The position numbers were made by a program, and so were the translations under genes. Below, piece after piece: positions 28,001-36,791 of a DNA stretch of 64,000 bases (the stretch's first letter is position 1; each line of letters opens with the position of its first letter). Origin of the DNA: Paenibacillus sp. DCT19 (GTDB taxonomy: Bacteria > Bacillota > Bacilli > Paenibacillales > Paenibacillaceae); the NCBI RefSeq assembly GCF_003268635.1, contig NZ_CP029639.1:4351501-4415500 (forward strand), written 5' to 3'. The notes under the pieces are model-generated. The model had not been told where the DNA came from. It saw only the letters and a program-made list of their open reading frames with translations, and did no database searches.

Positions 28001-28195
28001 GATACGGAAGGTGTACAGAGCTATTCCGTCTACTACAGCGAAACGGGCAATGCTCCATTCAACAAAATCGGCTCTACCTCGGGTACTTCGCTCGACTTCG
28101 GTGTACCGGCAACAACCAGTGGATGGTTCAAGGTATCTGCGAGCAACAGTGCAGGAGAATCTGAGCCTTCAGCAGCGGTACATTATCAACCTTAA
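25085..28195 (+). CDS. Class A penicillin-binding protein (PBP1A family) with FN3 domains
   Basis: 1036-aa bifunctional murein synthase. Order: basic cytoplasmic tail, membrane anchor (about 28-50), GT51 transglycosylase with EDNHFYEHKGVD (114-125) and GGSTLTQQLARRVFLN (145-160), then a transpeptidase with SAMK (437-440), SLN in NYSLNTVAL and KTGS in VGKTGST. The C-terminal third has two fibronectin type III-like repeats separated by an acidic Pro/Thr linker (VEPPPEEEVKEP). B. subtilis PonA has a similar FN3 tail, but I do not commit to that symbol. AGGAGGAAG precedes the ATG; TATAAT at 25050-25055 may be its -10. Confidence 0.93.
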   Translation: MVDVNKKKPDEQPVRKRSFIRRLGSVVKWMVVLGIMGVLFVGGALMGYVSSIVKDEPVRSRALIEQKVSENSITGFAYFADGSPIGQLRTEEDRRPVTVDQIPQKVIDAVIAIEDNHFYEHKGVDMNGTLRAVKQKVLKESVQTGGSTLTQQLARRVFLNLDRTEDRKVKEILLSLRLERFLTKDEIMTAYLNKVPFGNGSSGYNVYGIKAAAKGLFNINDLEKINTAQAAYLAGLPQLPSSYSAFNGKGDFVEDNFERAINRQHLVLRRMLELGKINQTEYNEALAFDIKSSLAPKTVKAYNTYPYLMMETERQAAQILMTQLNADADASKDTGEATDKDAATKDSSALLEEAQQQLRTGGYRIYTTINKSVYKTMRTIAENDSNFAADDPKKGKEQTAAMLIDHKTGAILGMIEGRSFQDEQMNYATQMVRQPGSAMKPIAAYLPAMDEGLVQPGSVVDDSPIILKDGPSGYHIPKNANNRYQGLITARRALNYSLNTVALKLFNEDVGIDKAWAFAKKLGITTIQKNDYQAQTGVLGGLQYGVTVEELTNAYGAIANNGVYNDSYMISKIVDSKGNIVYKHEAAPVQAFSEQTAYLMTDMLRTVVTEGTADKVRESYKYSKSVPIVGKTGSTQNYADVWFEGYSPDVTLGVWVGYKQPVNTLETKSQRKRAQQLWTQIMNEVIASDKELFVTDKFEKPSGIVTKTVSAYSGKLPTALTDRFVTDIFNSKFVPKDSDDGVAKAKYITYNGVNYIPRDETPSDMLKEKTVIKRKKPISDLIKELQNAFSRMSRHESLAYYLPQDADSDMPTQIDPRQDNGKAPDAPGNVRLSMSNGRAIITFNATPESDVVGYRLYRSVNGGGFQNQGQVVLTGESRSFTAYAQGGNFSFYVTAVDVAGRESAPSAIATSTAVVEPPPEEEVKEPINVPGTIITPGEGSDDTSASTAPSTPSQVSVTALSQGIRIQWGSNADTEGVQSYSVYYSETGNAPFNKIGSTSGTSLDFGVPATTSGWFKVSASNSAGESEPSAAVHYQP

Positions 28196-28216
28196 AGTAA
28201 ACATTACATTTACACC

Positions 28217-28253
28217 AAAAGACCTCCTAAGTTTATCCTTAGGGGGTCTTTTG
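28217..28253 (+). terminator. Terminator of the PBP gene
   Basis: AAAAGACCTCCTAAG...CTTAGGGGGTCTTTT stem. Confidence 0.85.
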
Positions 28254-28265
28254 ATTAATACGTCA

Positions 28266-28305
28266 AAAAAGCCTAATCTGATGGACATCCAGATCAGGCT
28301 TTTTC
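28266..28305. terminator. Terminator of acsA, possibly bidirectional
   Basis: AAAAAGCCTAATCTG...CAGATCAGGCTTTTT stem; A/T-rich on both sides. Confidence 0.8.
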
Positions 28306-28354
28306 ATGCTACCTTTCATTCCAATACGGCTAGCATGCTAGCCACCTTTAACAT

Positions 28355-30079
28355 TTAGTCCTCAATGGTGGACAGGTCACCTGTCGGCAAATCCAGCTCC
28401 CAGGCTTTCAAGACACGACGCATAATTTTACCAGAACGTGTCTTCGGTAATTTATCCTTGAATTCAATCTCACGCGGTGCAGCATGGGCAGACAGGCCTT
28501 CTTTTACAAAACGATAAATCTCTTCCTTCAGCTCCGGTGTTGCCTCATACCCATCACGAAGCGCTACAAAGGCTTTGATGATCTCACCCCGTGTTACATC
28601 CGGTTTACCGATAACCCCAGCCTCAGCTACAGCAGGGTGCTCTACGAGCTTGCTCTCCACCTCAAAAGGGCCGATACGTTCACCAGACGAATTAATTACA
28701 TCATCAATTCTGCCCTGAAACCAGAAGTAACCGTCCTCATCCATATAAGCCGAGTCCCCAGATACGTACCAGCCAGAGAGTCGGAAATATTCCTCGTATT
28801 TGGCAGGGTTGTTCCAGATCTTGGCCATCATCGACGGCCAGGGGCTACGTATTGCCAAATTCCCCATACTGTATGGAGGTAACTCCTGCCCACGATCATC
28901 GATAATCGCAGCTTCAATTCCGGGCAAAGGTCTTCCCATGGAACCTGGCTTAATCGGCATACCCGGATAGTTACAGATCAATTGTGCACCCGTTTCCGTC
29001 ATCCACCACGTATCATGAATTCGCTGATCATACGCTTTCCAGCCCCAACGAACTACTTCAGGATTGAGCGGCTCGCCAACAGACATGACGTGACGCAGAC
29101 TACTCAGATCATGCTGGGCGATCGTCTCGTCTCCTGCACCCATCAACATCCGGAATGCCGTTGGTGCGCTGTACCAGACGGTCACTTTATTTTTTTCGAT
29201 CGTGCTATACCAGTCTTGTGGACTGAACCGACCTCCACGAATCACATTGGTTACCCCGTTTAGCCATGGTGCAAAAATACCATATGATGTGCCTGTGACC
29301 CAACCAGGGTCTGCGGTGCACCAGTACACATCATCCTCGCGTAAGTCGAGCACCACTTTGCCTGTATAATAATGCTGAATCATTGCATTCTGTACATGGT
29401 ATACACCCTTGGGTTTCCCTGTAGAACCCGATGTATAATGGATAATGAGTCCATCCTCACGCGTGAGCCACTCCACGTGCATCTCATCTGAAGCCGCAGA
29501 CATCTCTGCATCAAAATCAATGAGTCCATCCTCTGTCTGCTCCCCACCACCAACGACAAATATATGCTTTAGCTCCGGTAATTCGGAGCGCTTAATTCGC
29601 CCTAGAAGCTCGGGTGTCGTTACAAGCGCAACTGCCCCACTGTCTTCCAATCGATCTTTGACGGCGGTCTCCATAAAGGCTTCAAACAGCGGCCCTGCGA
29701 TGGCACCTACTTTCAAAATACCCAAAAGGCTGAAATACAGCTCAGGGCTTCTTGGCATAAAAATAAATACCCGATCTCCCTTGGTCACGCCATATTTCCG
29801 AAGTACATTACCAAACCGGTTGGATTGCTCGCTAAGATCGGCAAAGGTGTATGCCTCTTCCCGTGAAGCATCACTGTATAACAATGCCGTTCTGCTGCCT
29901 CTTCCTTCCAGTACATGGCGATCTATCGCCTCATGAGCCATATTCACTTTTCCGCTGGCGTGCCACGTAAAGTGCCTTTCCACCGATTCCCAATCAAATC
30001 GGCTCCGAGCCTCCGCGTAATCGCCCAAGTTAGATTGAGACACAACCGTTTGCAGCATCTCTTCAAATGCTTGACTCAT
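28355..30079 (-). CDS. acsA: Acetyl-CoA synthetase
   Basis: 574-aa ANL-superfamily ligase that makes acetyl-CoA from acetate, ATP and CoA. AMP-binding signatures are present: IIHYTSGSTGKPKGVYHVQN near 215, WMTETGAQ near 342, YVSGDSAYMDEDGYFWFQGR near 436, and the modifiable lysine motif LPKTRSGKIMRR near 546. Lysine acetylation by AcuA at that motif inactivates the enzyme in Bacillus. GGAGGCTGGCAAGC precedes the ATG. It is divergent from acuA with a cre-like site between, as in B. subtilis. Confidence 0.95.
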   Translation of the reverse strand: MSQAFEEMLQTVVSQSNLGDYAEARSRFDWESVERHFTWHASGKVNMAHEAIDRHVLEGRGSRTALLYSDASREEAYTFADLSEQSNRFGNVLRKYGVTKGDRVFIFMPRSPELYFSLLGILKVGAIAGPLFEAFMETAVKDRLEDSGAVALVTTPELLGRIKRSELPELKHIFVVGGGEQTEDGLIDFDAEMSAASDEMHVEWLTREDGLIIHYTSGSTGKPKGVYHVQNAMIQHYYTGKVVLDLREDDVYWCTADPGWVTGTSYGIFAPWLNGVTNVIRGGRFSPQDWYSTIEKNKVTVWYSAPTAFRMLMGAGDETIAQHDLSSLRHVMSVGEPLNPEVVRWGWKAYDQRIHDTWWMTETGAQLICNYPGMPIKPGSMGRPLPGIEAAIIDDRGQELPPYSMGNLAIRSPWPSMMAKIWNNPAKYEEYFRLSGWYVSGDSAYMDEDGYFWFQGRIDDVINSSGERIGPFEVESKLVEHPAVAEAGVIGKPDVTRGEIIKAFVALRDGYEATPELKEEIYRFVKEGLSAHAAPREIEFKDKLPKTRSGKIMRRVLKAWELDLPTGDLSTIED

Positions 30080-30159
30080 GCTTGCCAGCCTCCTTCAACT
30101 CGACATTTCGATTCCCTTAAATGGGTGACTTCTCATTGCCTTGTGTTGACTGAACTTCC

Positions 30160-30173
30160 AGTTAGCGCTTACA
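30160..30173. promoter_or_regulatory. cre-like CcpA site between acsA and acuA
   Basis: tgtaagcgctaact on the minus strand fits TGWNANCGNTNWCA at all but the last base. CcpA controls acsA/acuA in B. subtilis, and ccpA itself is at 32-33 kb. Confidence 0.7.
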
Positions 30174-30318
30174 TTAATAGAGAGAGCATTCTCTTTATTT
30201 ACTTGCTTGACCTACTGAATGAATTTTGAGCTGCACTTGAATTGTGAACATTTTTTGTCTACGCCATTATAGCAAATCTTCTCAATCATCGTCTAGGGGG
30301 AAGAAAGGAGCATGAACC

Positions 30319-30951
30319 ATGGAACATGTTAAGAAGCATCATATGCGTTCCATCTCCAAATCCGGTCACCGCATCACAATTGAAGGCCCTATGTCCGCTG
30401 AGGCTATTTCACAGCTCGGTTTCCATCCAGATCTCGATGCTTTTCGCCGACCATCAGAGCAGCAGGAAGCCCTGACCGAGATTGCCGCTCTGCCGGAAGG
30501 TCGTATCATTCTAGCACATGAAAATAGCATGATCATTGGCTACGTTACGTTTCATTACGCTGACGAATGTGAACGTTGGTCTGAGGGCAATATGACGGAT
30601 CTCATTGAACTGGGAGCCATTGAGGTTGCTGATGAGTACCGCTCGCTAGGCATCGGACGTGAGATGCTGCTCACTGCGTTCGAAGGCGGTCAGATGGAGC
30701 GATATATCATTTTTACGACCGAATATTACTGGCATTGGGATCTGAAGGGTAGTGGCCTGTCCGTGTGGGATTATCGCAAAATGATGGAGAAGTTGATGCA
30801 GGCTGTGGATATGACCTGGTACGCGACCGATGATCCTGAAATCTGCTCTCATCCGGCTAACTGTCTTATGGTGAGAATCGGCAGCCAGGTACCACTCACA
30901 TCCGAAGAACAGTTCGATCGTGTGCGCTTTCGTTACCGGTTTATGTACTAA
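30319..30951 (+). CDS. acuA: Acetoin utilisation acetyltransferase AcuA
   Basis: 210-aa GNAT protein matching B. subtilis AcuA, which acetylates and inactivates AcsA. The acetyl-CoA binding segment is LGAIEVADEYRSLGIGREML (about 99-118), followed by YYWHWDLKGSGLSVWDYRKM, a family-specific stretch. AAAGGAGCATGAACC precedes the ATG. The acuB and acuC genes that follow acuA in B. subtilis are not here: the next 300 bp are non-coding and the next gene is mtnN on the other strand. Confidence 0.95.
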   Translation: MEHVKKHHMRSISKSGHRITIEGPMSAEAISQLGFHPDLDAFRRPSEQQEALTEIAALPEGRIILAHENSMIIGYVTFHYADECERWSEGNMTDLIELGAIEVADEYRSLGIGREMLLTAFEGGQMERYIIFTTEYYWHWDLKGSGLSVWDYRKMMEKLMQAVDMTWYATDDPEICSHPANCLMVRIGSQVPLTSEEQFDRVRFRYRFMY

Positions 30952-31264
30952 GTTCAGCTTAAATACAATTGATCATCATATTGAAGTAAAACGGACTACA
31001 TTCGAACAACGCTTAAAATATGCTTACATAAGAATAACGTCTATCGTCGTACCTTCACAAAAGACAAACGTTGTTTAGTTGTAGTTTTTCGTGCGATAAT
31101 CGCATGATTCAGCTCCGCCGAAAACGTATAAATCCTATTAATTTAAAAAACCGCTTCTCACCCAGCTCTGCATACCTTAAGAGCTATCCGTTGAGAAGCG
31201 GTTTAATTTAATTTTTCTATTTGAAGTGGCTCACTGCGAGCTTGTTTATCTCTTACATGAGGGC
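30952..31264. other. Intergenic gap between acuA and mtnN
   Basis: About 310 bp. It holds the mtnN terminator at its right end and nothing else I can support; no acuB or acuC fragment was seen. Confidence 0.6.
31145..31205 (-). terminator. Terminator of mtnN
   Basis: Minus strand AAACCGCTTCTCA...TGAGAAGCGGTTT with an inner AGCTCTTAAG hairpin and a TTTTTTA tail. Confidence 0.8.
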
Positions 31265-31960
31265 TTACATGTTCTCCAACATATGCTCCACGATGCGATG
31301 TGAGCGCTGGGATGACTGCACTGTAAATTCGGCAAAGTTCACATGTGCAGAACCATCCGCCTTATCGGACATGCCTCTCAGAACGACAAAAGGTACACGG
31401 TTCATGAAACTAACCTGTGCAACAGCCGCGCCTTCCATTTCCGCACACGCTCCATCCATCTGGGTATACAGCATATTTACCGTCTCTTTGCTGGCAATAA
31501 ACTGATCCCCTGACAACACCTTGCCAATCCGGTAATGGGCTCCTTGCGCCTTACACGCTTCTTCGGCAAGTGCAATCAGTGAAGCATCGGCAGGAAATGC
31601 AGAGGTCTCTTGATACGGAATAACGCCACGTTCGAACCCTAGGGGAGTCACATCCATATCATGCTGCACACATACCGAGGAAATAACGATATCACCGATA
31701 TTCAGCTCAGGATGAACCGCTCCAGCAACACCTGTAAAAATAATTCGATCCACTTGGAAACGGTCAATTAGAATTTGCGTGGTTACTGCCGCGTTAACTT
31801 TACCCACGCCTGATTTGCAGACAACAATTTGTTTACCCAACCACTCGCCTGCAACATAGGTGATTCCGGTCTGCTTGACCGTCTCCAACTGCTTCATCCC
31901 CGCAAGCAACAGTTCTACTTCCTCATCCATAGCACCAATAATACCGATTGTTTCGCGCAT
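31265..31960 (-). CDS. mtnN: 5'-methylthioadenosine/S-adenosylhomocysteine nucleosidase
   Basis: 231-aa Pfs-type nucleosidase that removes adenine from MTA and SAH, recycling products of methylation and polyamine synthesis. Signatures: IGIIGAMDEEVELL at the start, FTGVAGAVHPELNIGDIVIS in the middle, VLSGDQFIASKE, and the catalytic MEGAAVAQVS with VLRGMSDKADG. GGAGGGCTTGGGAC precedes the ATG at 31960; the frame's earlier ATG lacks such a site. A speA-type decarboxylase is elsewhere in the window, consistent with polyamine metabolism. Confidence 0.95.
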   Translation of the reverse strand: MRETIGIIGAMDEEVELLLAGMKQLETVKQTGITYVAGEWLGKQIVVCKSGVGKVNAAVTTQILIDRFQVDRIIFTGVAGAVHPELNIGDIVISSVCVQHDMDVTPLGFERGVIPYQETSAFPADASLIALAEEACKAQGAHYRIGKVLSGDQFIASKETVNMLYTQMDGACAEMEGAAVAQVSFMNRVPFVVLRGMSDKADGSAHVNFAEFTVQSSQRSHRIVEHMLENM

Positions 31961-31993
31961 GTCCCAAGCCCTCCAGTAGATTCTATTCAGCAC

Positions 31994-32017
31994 AAAAGCT
32001 CCGTCACCGGAGCTTCT
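31994..32017 (-). terminator. Terminator of ccpA
   Basis: Minus strand AAGCTCCGGTGACGGAGCTT followed by TTGTG. Confidence 0.7.
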
Positions 32018-32082
32018 GCCAATTCGATATGTAGAGAGAATGTCTTCTCCCTGCCTTATACCATTTCCAATGCTATATTTAC

Positions 32083-33090
32083 TTATCCAGCATGGCTTAC
32101 AGACAAACGTAGAATTGTTTCATGTGGCAAAATAACCCGTGGGTTCTCCACATTTTCTTTTTTCATCAGCTTCGTGAGCAGACGCATCGCGACAGCACCA
32201 AGGTCATACATTGGCTGAGCGACCGTTGTCAATTGCGGACGCACCATGGAAGCCATACGAATGTTATCCACACTAATGATGGAGAAGTCATCCGGTACTT
32301 TCAGACCCTCATCCTGAATGCTGTGAATCGCGCCAATAGCCATCTCATCTGTTGCAGCGAAGATTGCCGTCGGTTTCTTCTTCAGTCCGAGGAAATATTT
32401 CATCGCTTCCACGCCGGACTCATAACGGTAGTTACCGATGCGTACCAGATCCTCCTGATACTCCATACCCGCTGCTTCAAGAGCTTTCTTGTATCCTTGG
32501 AAACGCGCATAGCCGTTAGCAGGATCTTGCAACGTACCACTAATCATCGCAATTTCCTTGTGACCATGACGAATCAATGTATTCACCGCATCAAACGCAG
32601 CAGCTTCATGATCGATATCTACAGAAGGATATGTTCCCTTCTCGTCACTTGTCGCACAGAGCACGATCGGTACTGCTGCTGATTGGAAGGCTTGGATATG
32701 TTCATCCGTTACCGTTCCGCCCATGAAAAGCAAACCATCGACTTGCTTTTCTAGCAACGTGTTAATAACACGAATTTCTTTTTCTTTCTTCTTGTCCGCA
32801 TTACATAGAATAATATTGTAGTGATACATATTAGCAATATCCTCAATTCCACGAGCAATCTCAGCGAAAGTCGAGTTCGAAATATCAGGAATTACCACAC
32901 CGACTGTTGTCGTCTTTTTGCTAGCCAAACCTCTGGCTACCGCATTTGGACGATATCCCAACCGATCAATGGCTTCATATACTTTTTTACGTGTTTGTGG
33001 CTTCACATTGGGGTTATTGTTCACTACCCGTGATACTGTTGCCATGGACACCCCAGCTTCGCGTGCCACATCATAAATGGTTACCGTCAC
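32083..33090 (-). CDS. ccpA: Catabolite control protein A
   Basis: 335-aa LacI-family master regulator of carbon catabolite control; binds cre sites when bound to HPr-Ser-P. The N-terminal HTH reads [20 protein letters not shown], followed by [11 protein letters not shown]; the hinge is [20 protein letters not shown]. The effector domain has [16 protein letters not shown] and [12 protein letters not shown] place the start at GTG 33090 because GGAGAG is 7 nt before it and the protein then begins like B. subtilis CcpA. ytxJ lies upstream on the same strand. Confidence 0.96.
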   Translation of the reverse strand: MTVTIYDVAREAGVSMATVSRVVNNNPNVKPQTRKKVYEAIDRLGYRPNAVARGLASKKTTTVGVVIPDISNSTFAEIARGIEDIANMYHYNIILCNADKKKEKEIRVINTLLEKQVDGLLFMGGTVTDEHIQAFQSAAVPIVLCATSDEKGTYPSVDIDHEAAAFDAVNTLIRHGHKEIAMISGTLQDPANGYARFQGYKKALEAAGMEYQEDLVRIGNYRYESGVEAMKYFLGLKKKPTAIFAATDEMAIGAIHSIQDEGLKVPDDFSIISVDNIRMASMVRPQLTTVAQPMYDLGAVAMRLLTKLMKKENVENPRVILPHETILRLSVSHAG

Positions 33091-33141
33091 AGTACTTCTC
33101 TCCATTACCAGTAAATTTTCAACCCATTTTCATTAAGAATT

Positions 33142-33170
33142 ATATTACGACAAATTTTTGCATTAATCAA
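33142..33170 (-). promoter_or_regulatory. Promoter of ccpA
   Basis: Minus strand TTGATT, 17-bp spacer, TAATAT. Confidence 0.6.
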
Positions 33171-33182
33171 TTAAAATAGGCT

Positions 33183-33530
33183 CTAGGACTCACTTAAAAC
33201 CTGCGTGAGCGTGCTCGAAGTAATATCAGAATGGGAAGTATGCCATACAGGCGTTCCCTTTTTAACTAGAATTGCCTGTGGAGATTCATGCTTAACACCC
33301 AGTTTCTCTGCTGCTTCGTTAGATACAGGGCGGTCTTCCACAACATAAATAATGCCGTATTTCACTTGTTCATTAGGATTGTTCTGCAAATAGTTGTTCA
33401 TCTCCTGATATGCATTCGCGCTGATTGGGCAACGCGTACTATGCTTAAACAGAAGCAAAGGTTGATCCTCGGTAGCCTCCACTGCGGAGTTTAGCTGTTC
33501 AATACTTGTCATTTTAGTCATGTCAGCCAT
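33183..33530 (-). CDS. ytxJ: Bacillithiol system monothiol protein YtxJ (BrxC)
   Basis: 115-aa thioredoxin-fold protein with a single active-site cysteine (KHSTRCPISANA, Cys34), the mark of the YtxJ/BrxC bacilliredoxin-like family that removes bacillithiol from proteins after oxidative stress. The ATG at 33530 is the third-from-last in a run of in-frame starts; GGGGG precedes it and MADMTK is the family-like beginning. It lies next to ccpA, as in B. subtilis. Confidence 0.92.
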   Translation of the reverse strand: MADMTKMTSIEQLNSAVEATEDQPLLLFKHSTRCPISANAYQEMNNYLQNNPNEQVKYGIIYVVEDRPVSNEAAEKLGVKHESPQAILVKKGTPVWHTSHSDITSSTLTQVLSES

Positions 33531-33652
33531 TGGATATACATCCCCCTTTTTCAGGAATACCGCTAAGTTGAGCGTTTTCACTCTTCGATATCTTAACAAA
33601 AAGCGCGCGAAAAAGCCAATTTTCATGAAAACAAGCATTTTACACGTCAAAA

Positions 33653-34096
33653 TTAGACAGCATTCGAGAAATGTGCCTGCCAAACAAAGCCCGATAACTG
33701 ACCCAGTCTACGCTGAGTCGTCTCGATCCATTCTGCATCACCCGACTTTTGAGCATAACCCAAAATATCCAGCAATAGATTAATTCTTTCCTTCACGGCC
33801 TGCTGCATCTGATCCTGTATCTCTTGATCTGTTGCATCGGGTCTAGCAAGCAGTTGCTCGTGGAACAGGTCTGCAAGTTCATTTTGTTCACCAAATAAGA
33901 CATCCTGCTTATTGGGCTGTTCACCCAATTTACTAATACACTCTTTCAGGTCAGGTTTGACCGGTTGAAGCACTTCGTATGAGATACAATCTGTACATGC
34001 AAATACGGGTACGTTGCGAATCTCTACTTTTTTGGCGTACACAACCGTTCTTAATTCTAATTCCATTACATGTCCGCATCTGCACGATTTACGCAC
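33653..34096 (-). CDS. YgiT-type zinc-finger protein
   Basis: 147-aa protein starting at GTG with GAGG 8 nt upstream. The N-terminal part has a four-cysteine site: CRCGH, then VEIRNVPVFACTDC about 27 residues on, the spacing of the YgiT/MqsA N-terminal zinc finger. The rest is helical, with DQMQQAVKERINLLLDILGY and a C-terminal WIETTQRRLGQLSGFVW. No toxin gene is adjacent, so an antitoxin role is not supported. The function is unknown. Confidence 0.75.
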   Translation of the reverse strand: MRKSCRCGHVMELELRTVVYAKKVEIRNVPVFACTDCISYEVLQPVKPDLKECISKLGEQPNKQDVLFGEQNELADLFHEQLLARPDATDQEIQDQMQQAVKERINLLLDILGYAQKSGDAEWIETTQRRLGQLSGFVWQAHFSNAV

Positions 34097-34335
34097 ATCC
34101 ATCACCTCATTCGTTCTATCTCGTATACTGTTACCATTCGACCTTTTTCCGCCTAAATCCTGCTGCAAACCAAAGGTTGCACAAATTACCACTGTCGCCA
34201 GGTTAAGGGTTAAATACGTATGCTAACAACGATTGAAATCGGTTACTTACTTTGGAGGTTGTGTGTCCCGTGAAGCGAAGCCATGAATCTGTTACAATAA
34301 AGTCGATACATGCCACCGCAAAAGGAGAGATGGAT

Positions 34336-34869
34336 GTGAGATTAACAGGTAAAAAAGTTATCGCTCTCGTTGATGAAGAATTCGAGGATCTCGAGCTATG
34401 GTATCCCGTACATCGTGTACGTGAAGAAGGTGCCGAGGTGCATCTGGCTGGGGAGAAAAAAGGTAAAACCTACATCGGAAAATATGGTGTTCCCGCTGAA
34501 GCGGAATACAGCTTCGACGAGTTGGACAGTTCTGCATATGATGGTATTCTTGTGCCTGGCGGTTGGGCGCCGGACAAGCTGCGTCGCTATCCCAAAGTGC
34601 TTGAACTTGTGAAGGAGATGCATGCGGATCGCAAGCCAATCGGACAAATCTGTCACGCTGGCTGGGTGCTGATCTCTGCCAAAATTCTCGAAGGCGTTAC
34701 CGTGACCTCCACCCCGGGCATTCGGGACGACATGGAAAATGCAGGTGCGATCTGGAAAGACGAACCTGTTGTTGTAGATGGACATATCATATCGGCGCGC
34801 CGACCTCCAGACCTTCCCCCTTATGGAAAAGCGTTCTGTGATGCATTGGCTGATGCCAATACGGAATAA
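34336..34869 (+). CDS. DJ-1/PfpI family protein (YhbO/YraA type)
   Basis: 177-aa PfpI-family protein. The nucleophile elbow is QICHAGWVLIS, with Cys near 102, and the motif EFEDLELWYPVHRVREEGA near the N-terminus includes the usual Glu. Members act as protein/nucleic-acid deglycases or chaperones; older annotations call them proteases. GGAGAG sits 6 nt before GTG 34336, which I choose over ATG 34330 and the far upstream ATG. Single gene with a terminator. Confidence 0.9.
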   Translation: MRLTGKKVIALVDEEFEDLELWYPVHRVREEGAEVHLAGEKKGKTYIGKYGVPAEAEYSFDELDSSAYDGILVPGGWAPDKLRRYPKVLELVKEMHADRKPIGQICHAGWVLISAKILEGVTVTSTPGIRDDMENAGAIWKDEPVVVDGHIISARRPPDLPPYGKAFCDALADANTE

Positions 34870-34882
34870 ACACCCAATCACC

Positions 34883-34914
34883 AAAAACCCCCTCGCTCTG
34901 TAGCGTGGGGGTTT
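34883..34914 (+). terminator. Terminator of the PfpI gene
   Basis: AAACCCCCTCGCT/AGCGTGGGGGTTT stem. Confidence 0.85.
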
Positions 34915-35030
34915 CATGGTTTAGGCGAAACTCTTCTTATCAATCCACTCAATAGAATACGTGAGGATTGATTGATGTCTAACCTAATTAGTAGAAGAGC
35001 ATCTAAGATACTTTTACTAAGATTAGATTC

Positions 35031-36791
35031 TCAAGAGGCATTCGAGCCACTCTGTTCATCCGGGCTGCCTGCTCCGTCATTAAACGTCTGTAAACGTTGT
35101 TCGATATCCAGGCTTGTTCGCAACGTGAAGCACTCATGGGCTACTTCTTTAGCGGCTGTTGCAGTTGTATTGAGCACTCTATGCTTCACACGCAAAAGAG
35201 ATTGAGGAGACATACTTAGATTACGAATGCCTAGCTCAAGCCATAATGGAATTGAACGCTCGTCCCCTGCCATCTCACCACAGACACTAATCTCAATCCC
35301 AGCAGCATGAGCTGCTTCTACCGTAGCTCGTAGCATACGCAGCACGGCTGGATGATATGGATGATACATATGGGCGATCTGTTCGTTCATCCGATCCACA
35401 GCCAAGACGTATTGAACAAGATCATTCGTACCGATGCTGAAGAAATCCGCTTCCTCTGCCAATAAGTCAGCAATCATTACCGCTGCGGGCACTTCAATCA
35501 TAATACCTACCTGGATATGTGGATCATATGGCAAATTACGCTCATCCAGATCAGCCATGGCCTCACGCAAAATTTCATTGGCCTGTTGCAGTTCTTCAAC
35601 TGACGAAATCATAGGATACATAATCTTCACATTCCCTGCAGCACTTGCCCGCAGAATTGCTGTAAGCTGGGTTTTGAATAGATCCTTACGATCCAAGCTG
35701 ATGCGGATGGCACGGTATCCAAGAAACGGATTATCCTCTTCAGGTAGCTCGAAATAATCAAGCTGCTTATCTCCGCCAATATCCAATGTACGAATGACAA
35801 CAGACTGACCAGCTGTCTTTTCAGCGACCAATCTGTATACCTCATACTGTTCCTGCTCACCCGGGAATGTAGCCCGATCCATATAAAGGAATTCGGTACG
35901 GAACAGCCCTACTCCCTTCGCCCCATGCTTCAGAGCGAGATCCAGTTCCTTCACCGAACTGATATTGGATGCTAGATGAAGTACTGAGCCGTCCTTGGTT
36001 ACGGCATCAACTGTAGCAAGCACCTGTAATTGTTCTTTTTTCTGCAGTTGCTTGTTACGAATCATCGTGTAACGTTCAATCGTTTTGCGATCTGGCTCCG
36101 TGAATACAAGTCCGTTATCCCCATCTACCACAAGCATATCGCCTGTCTCAACTGGCATGCCAAGACTCGCCTCCAGACCGGAAACGAGAGGTATGCCTAG
36201 GGCACGAGCCATAATAGCGGAATGAGATGTTTTACCACCAATGAGAGTAACGATGCCGAGCACATGCGTAGGATTAAGGTGTGCCAGTTGTGAAGGCGAC
36301 AGCTCTTTGGCTACAAGGATGTACGGCTGAGTATCTGAAGGGAGGGTAATCTCCGGTGCACCCAATAGGTGCTTCAACAATCGATTGCCGACATCCTTAA
36401 TGTCGATCGCTCGCTCCTTCATGTACTCATCATCCAACAAGTCAAACATCGTTACAAAGTGGTCAATCGCTTCTTTTACGGCCACTTCGGCAGCCTTATA
36501 TTGTCTTTCAATAATGCCTCGAATTTCGTTCATAAACACAGGGTCTTCCAAAATCGCTAGATGCGCATCAAAGATGCTTGACTCTTCTGGACCCACAACT
36601 TCCTTGAATTCATTCTTGATGTACTCTATCTCATCCCGAGAAGTCCGGATGCCCTCATACAGCCGTTCGAATTCCTGGGCGAGATCCACCGAATCCATCT
36701 TCTGATCCGGCAGATCCCATTCCCAACTGGGCAGGACAAATGCTTTGCCGATGGCTATGCCTGCAGCGCCGTTGATGCCTTGTATCTTCAT
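35031..36791 (-). CDS. ptsI: PTS enzyme I
   Basis: 586-aa phosphoenolpyruvate-protein phosphotransferase, the first step of all PTS sugar uptake. The phosphohistidine motif is GGKTSHSAIMARALGIPLVS (about 185-204). PEP-binding motifs GVGLFRTEFLYMDR, FLGYRAIRISL and FFSIGTNDLVQYVLAVDR follow, then the reducing Cys in SVCGEMAGD near 502. Its ATG overlaps the EIICBA stop (ATGA), with GGAGGGG upstream. The HPr gene ptsH, usually beside ptsI, is absent from this operon. Confidence 0.96.
   Translation of the reverse strand: MKIQGINGAAGIAIGKAFVLPSWEWDLPDQKMDSVDLAQEFERLYEGIRTSRDEIEYIKNEFKEVVGPEESSIFDAHLAILEDPVFMNEIRGIIERQYKAAEVAVKEAIDHFVTMFDLLDDEYMKERAIDIKDVGNRLLKHLLGAPEITLPSDTQPYILVAKELSPSQLAHLNPTHVLGIVTLIGGKTSHSAIMARALGIPLVSGLEASLGMPVETGDMLVVDGDNGLVFTEPDRKTIERYTMIRNKQLQKKEQLQVLATVDAVTKDGSVLHLASNISSVKELDLALKHGAKGVGLFRTEFLYMDRATFPGEQEQYEVYRLVAEKTAGQSVVIRTLDIGGDKQLDYFELPEEDNPFLGYRAIRISLDRKDLFKTQLTAILRASAAGNVKIMYPMISSVEELQQANEILREAMADLDERNLPYDPHIQVGIMIEVPAAVMIADLLAEEADFFSIGTNDLVQYVLAVDRMNEQIAHMYHPYHPAVLRMLRATVEAAHAAGIEISVCGEMAGDERSIPLWLELGIRNLSMSPQSLLRVKHRVLNTTATAAKEVAHECFTLRTSLDIEQRLQTFNDGAGSPDEQSGSNAS

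Noticed and set aside
33653..34096. Toxin-antitoxin module based on the YgiT-type zinc finger
   Set aside because: No toxin-like gene (mqsR, higB or similar) is adjacent.
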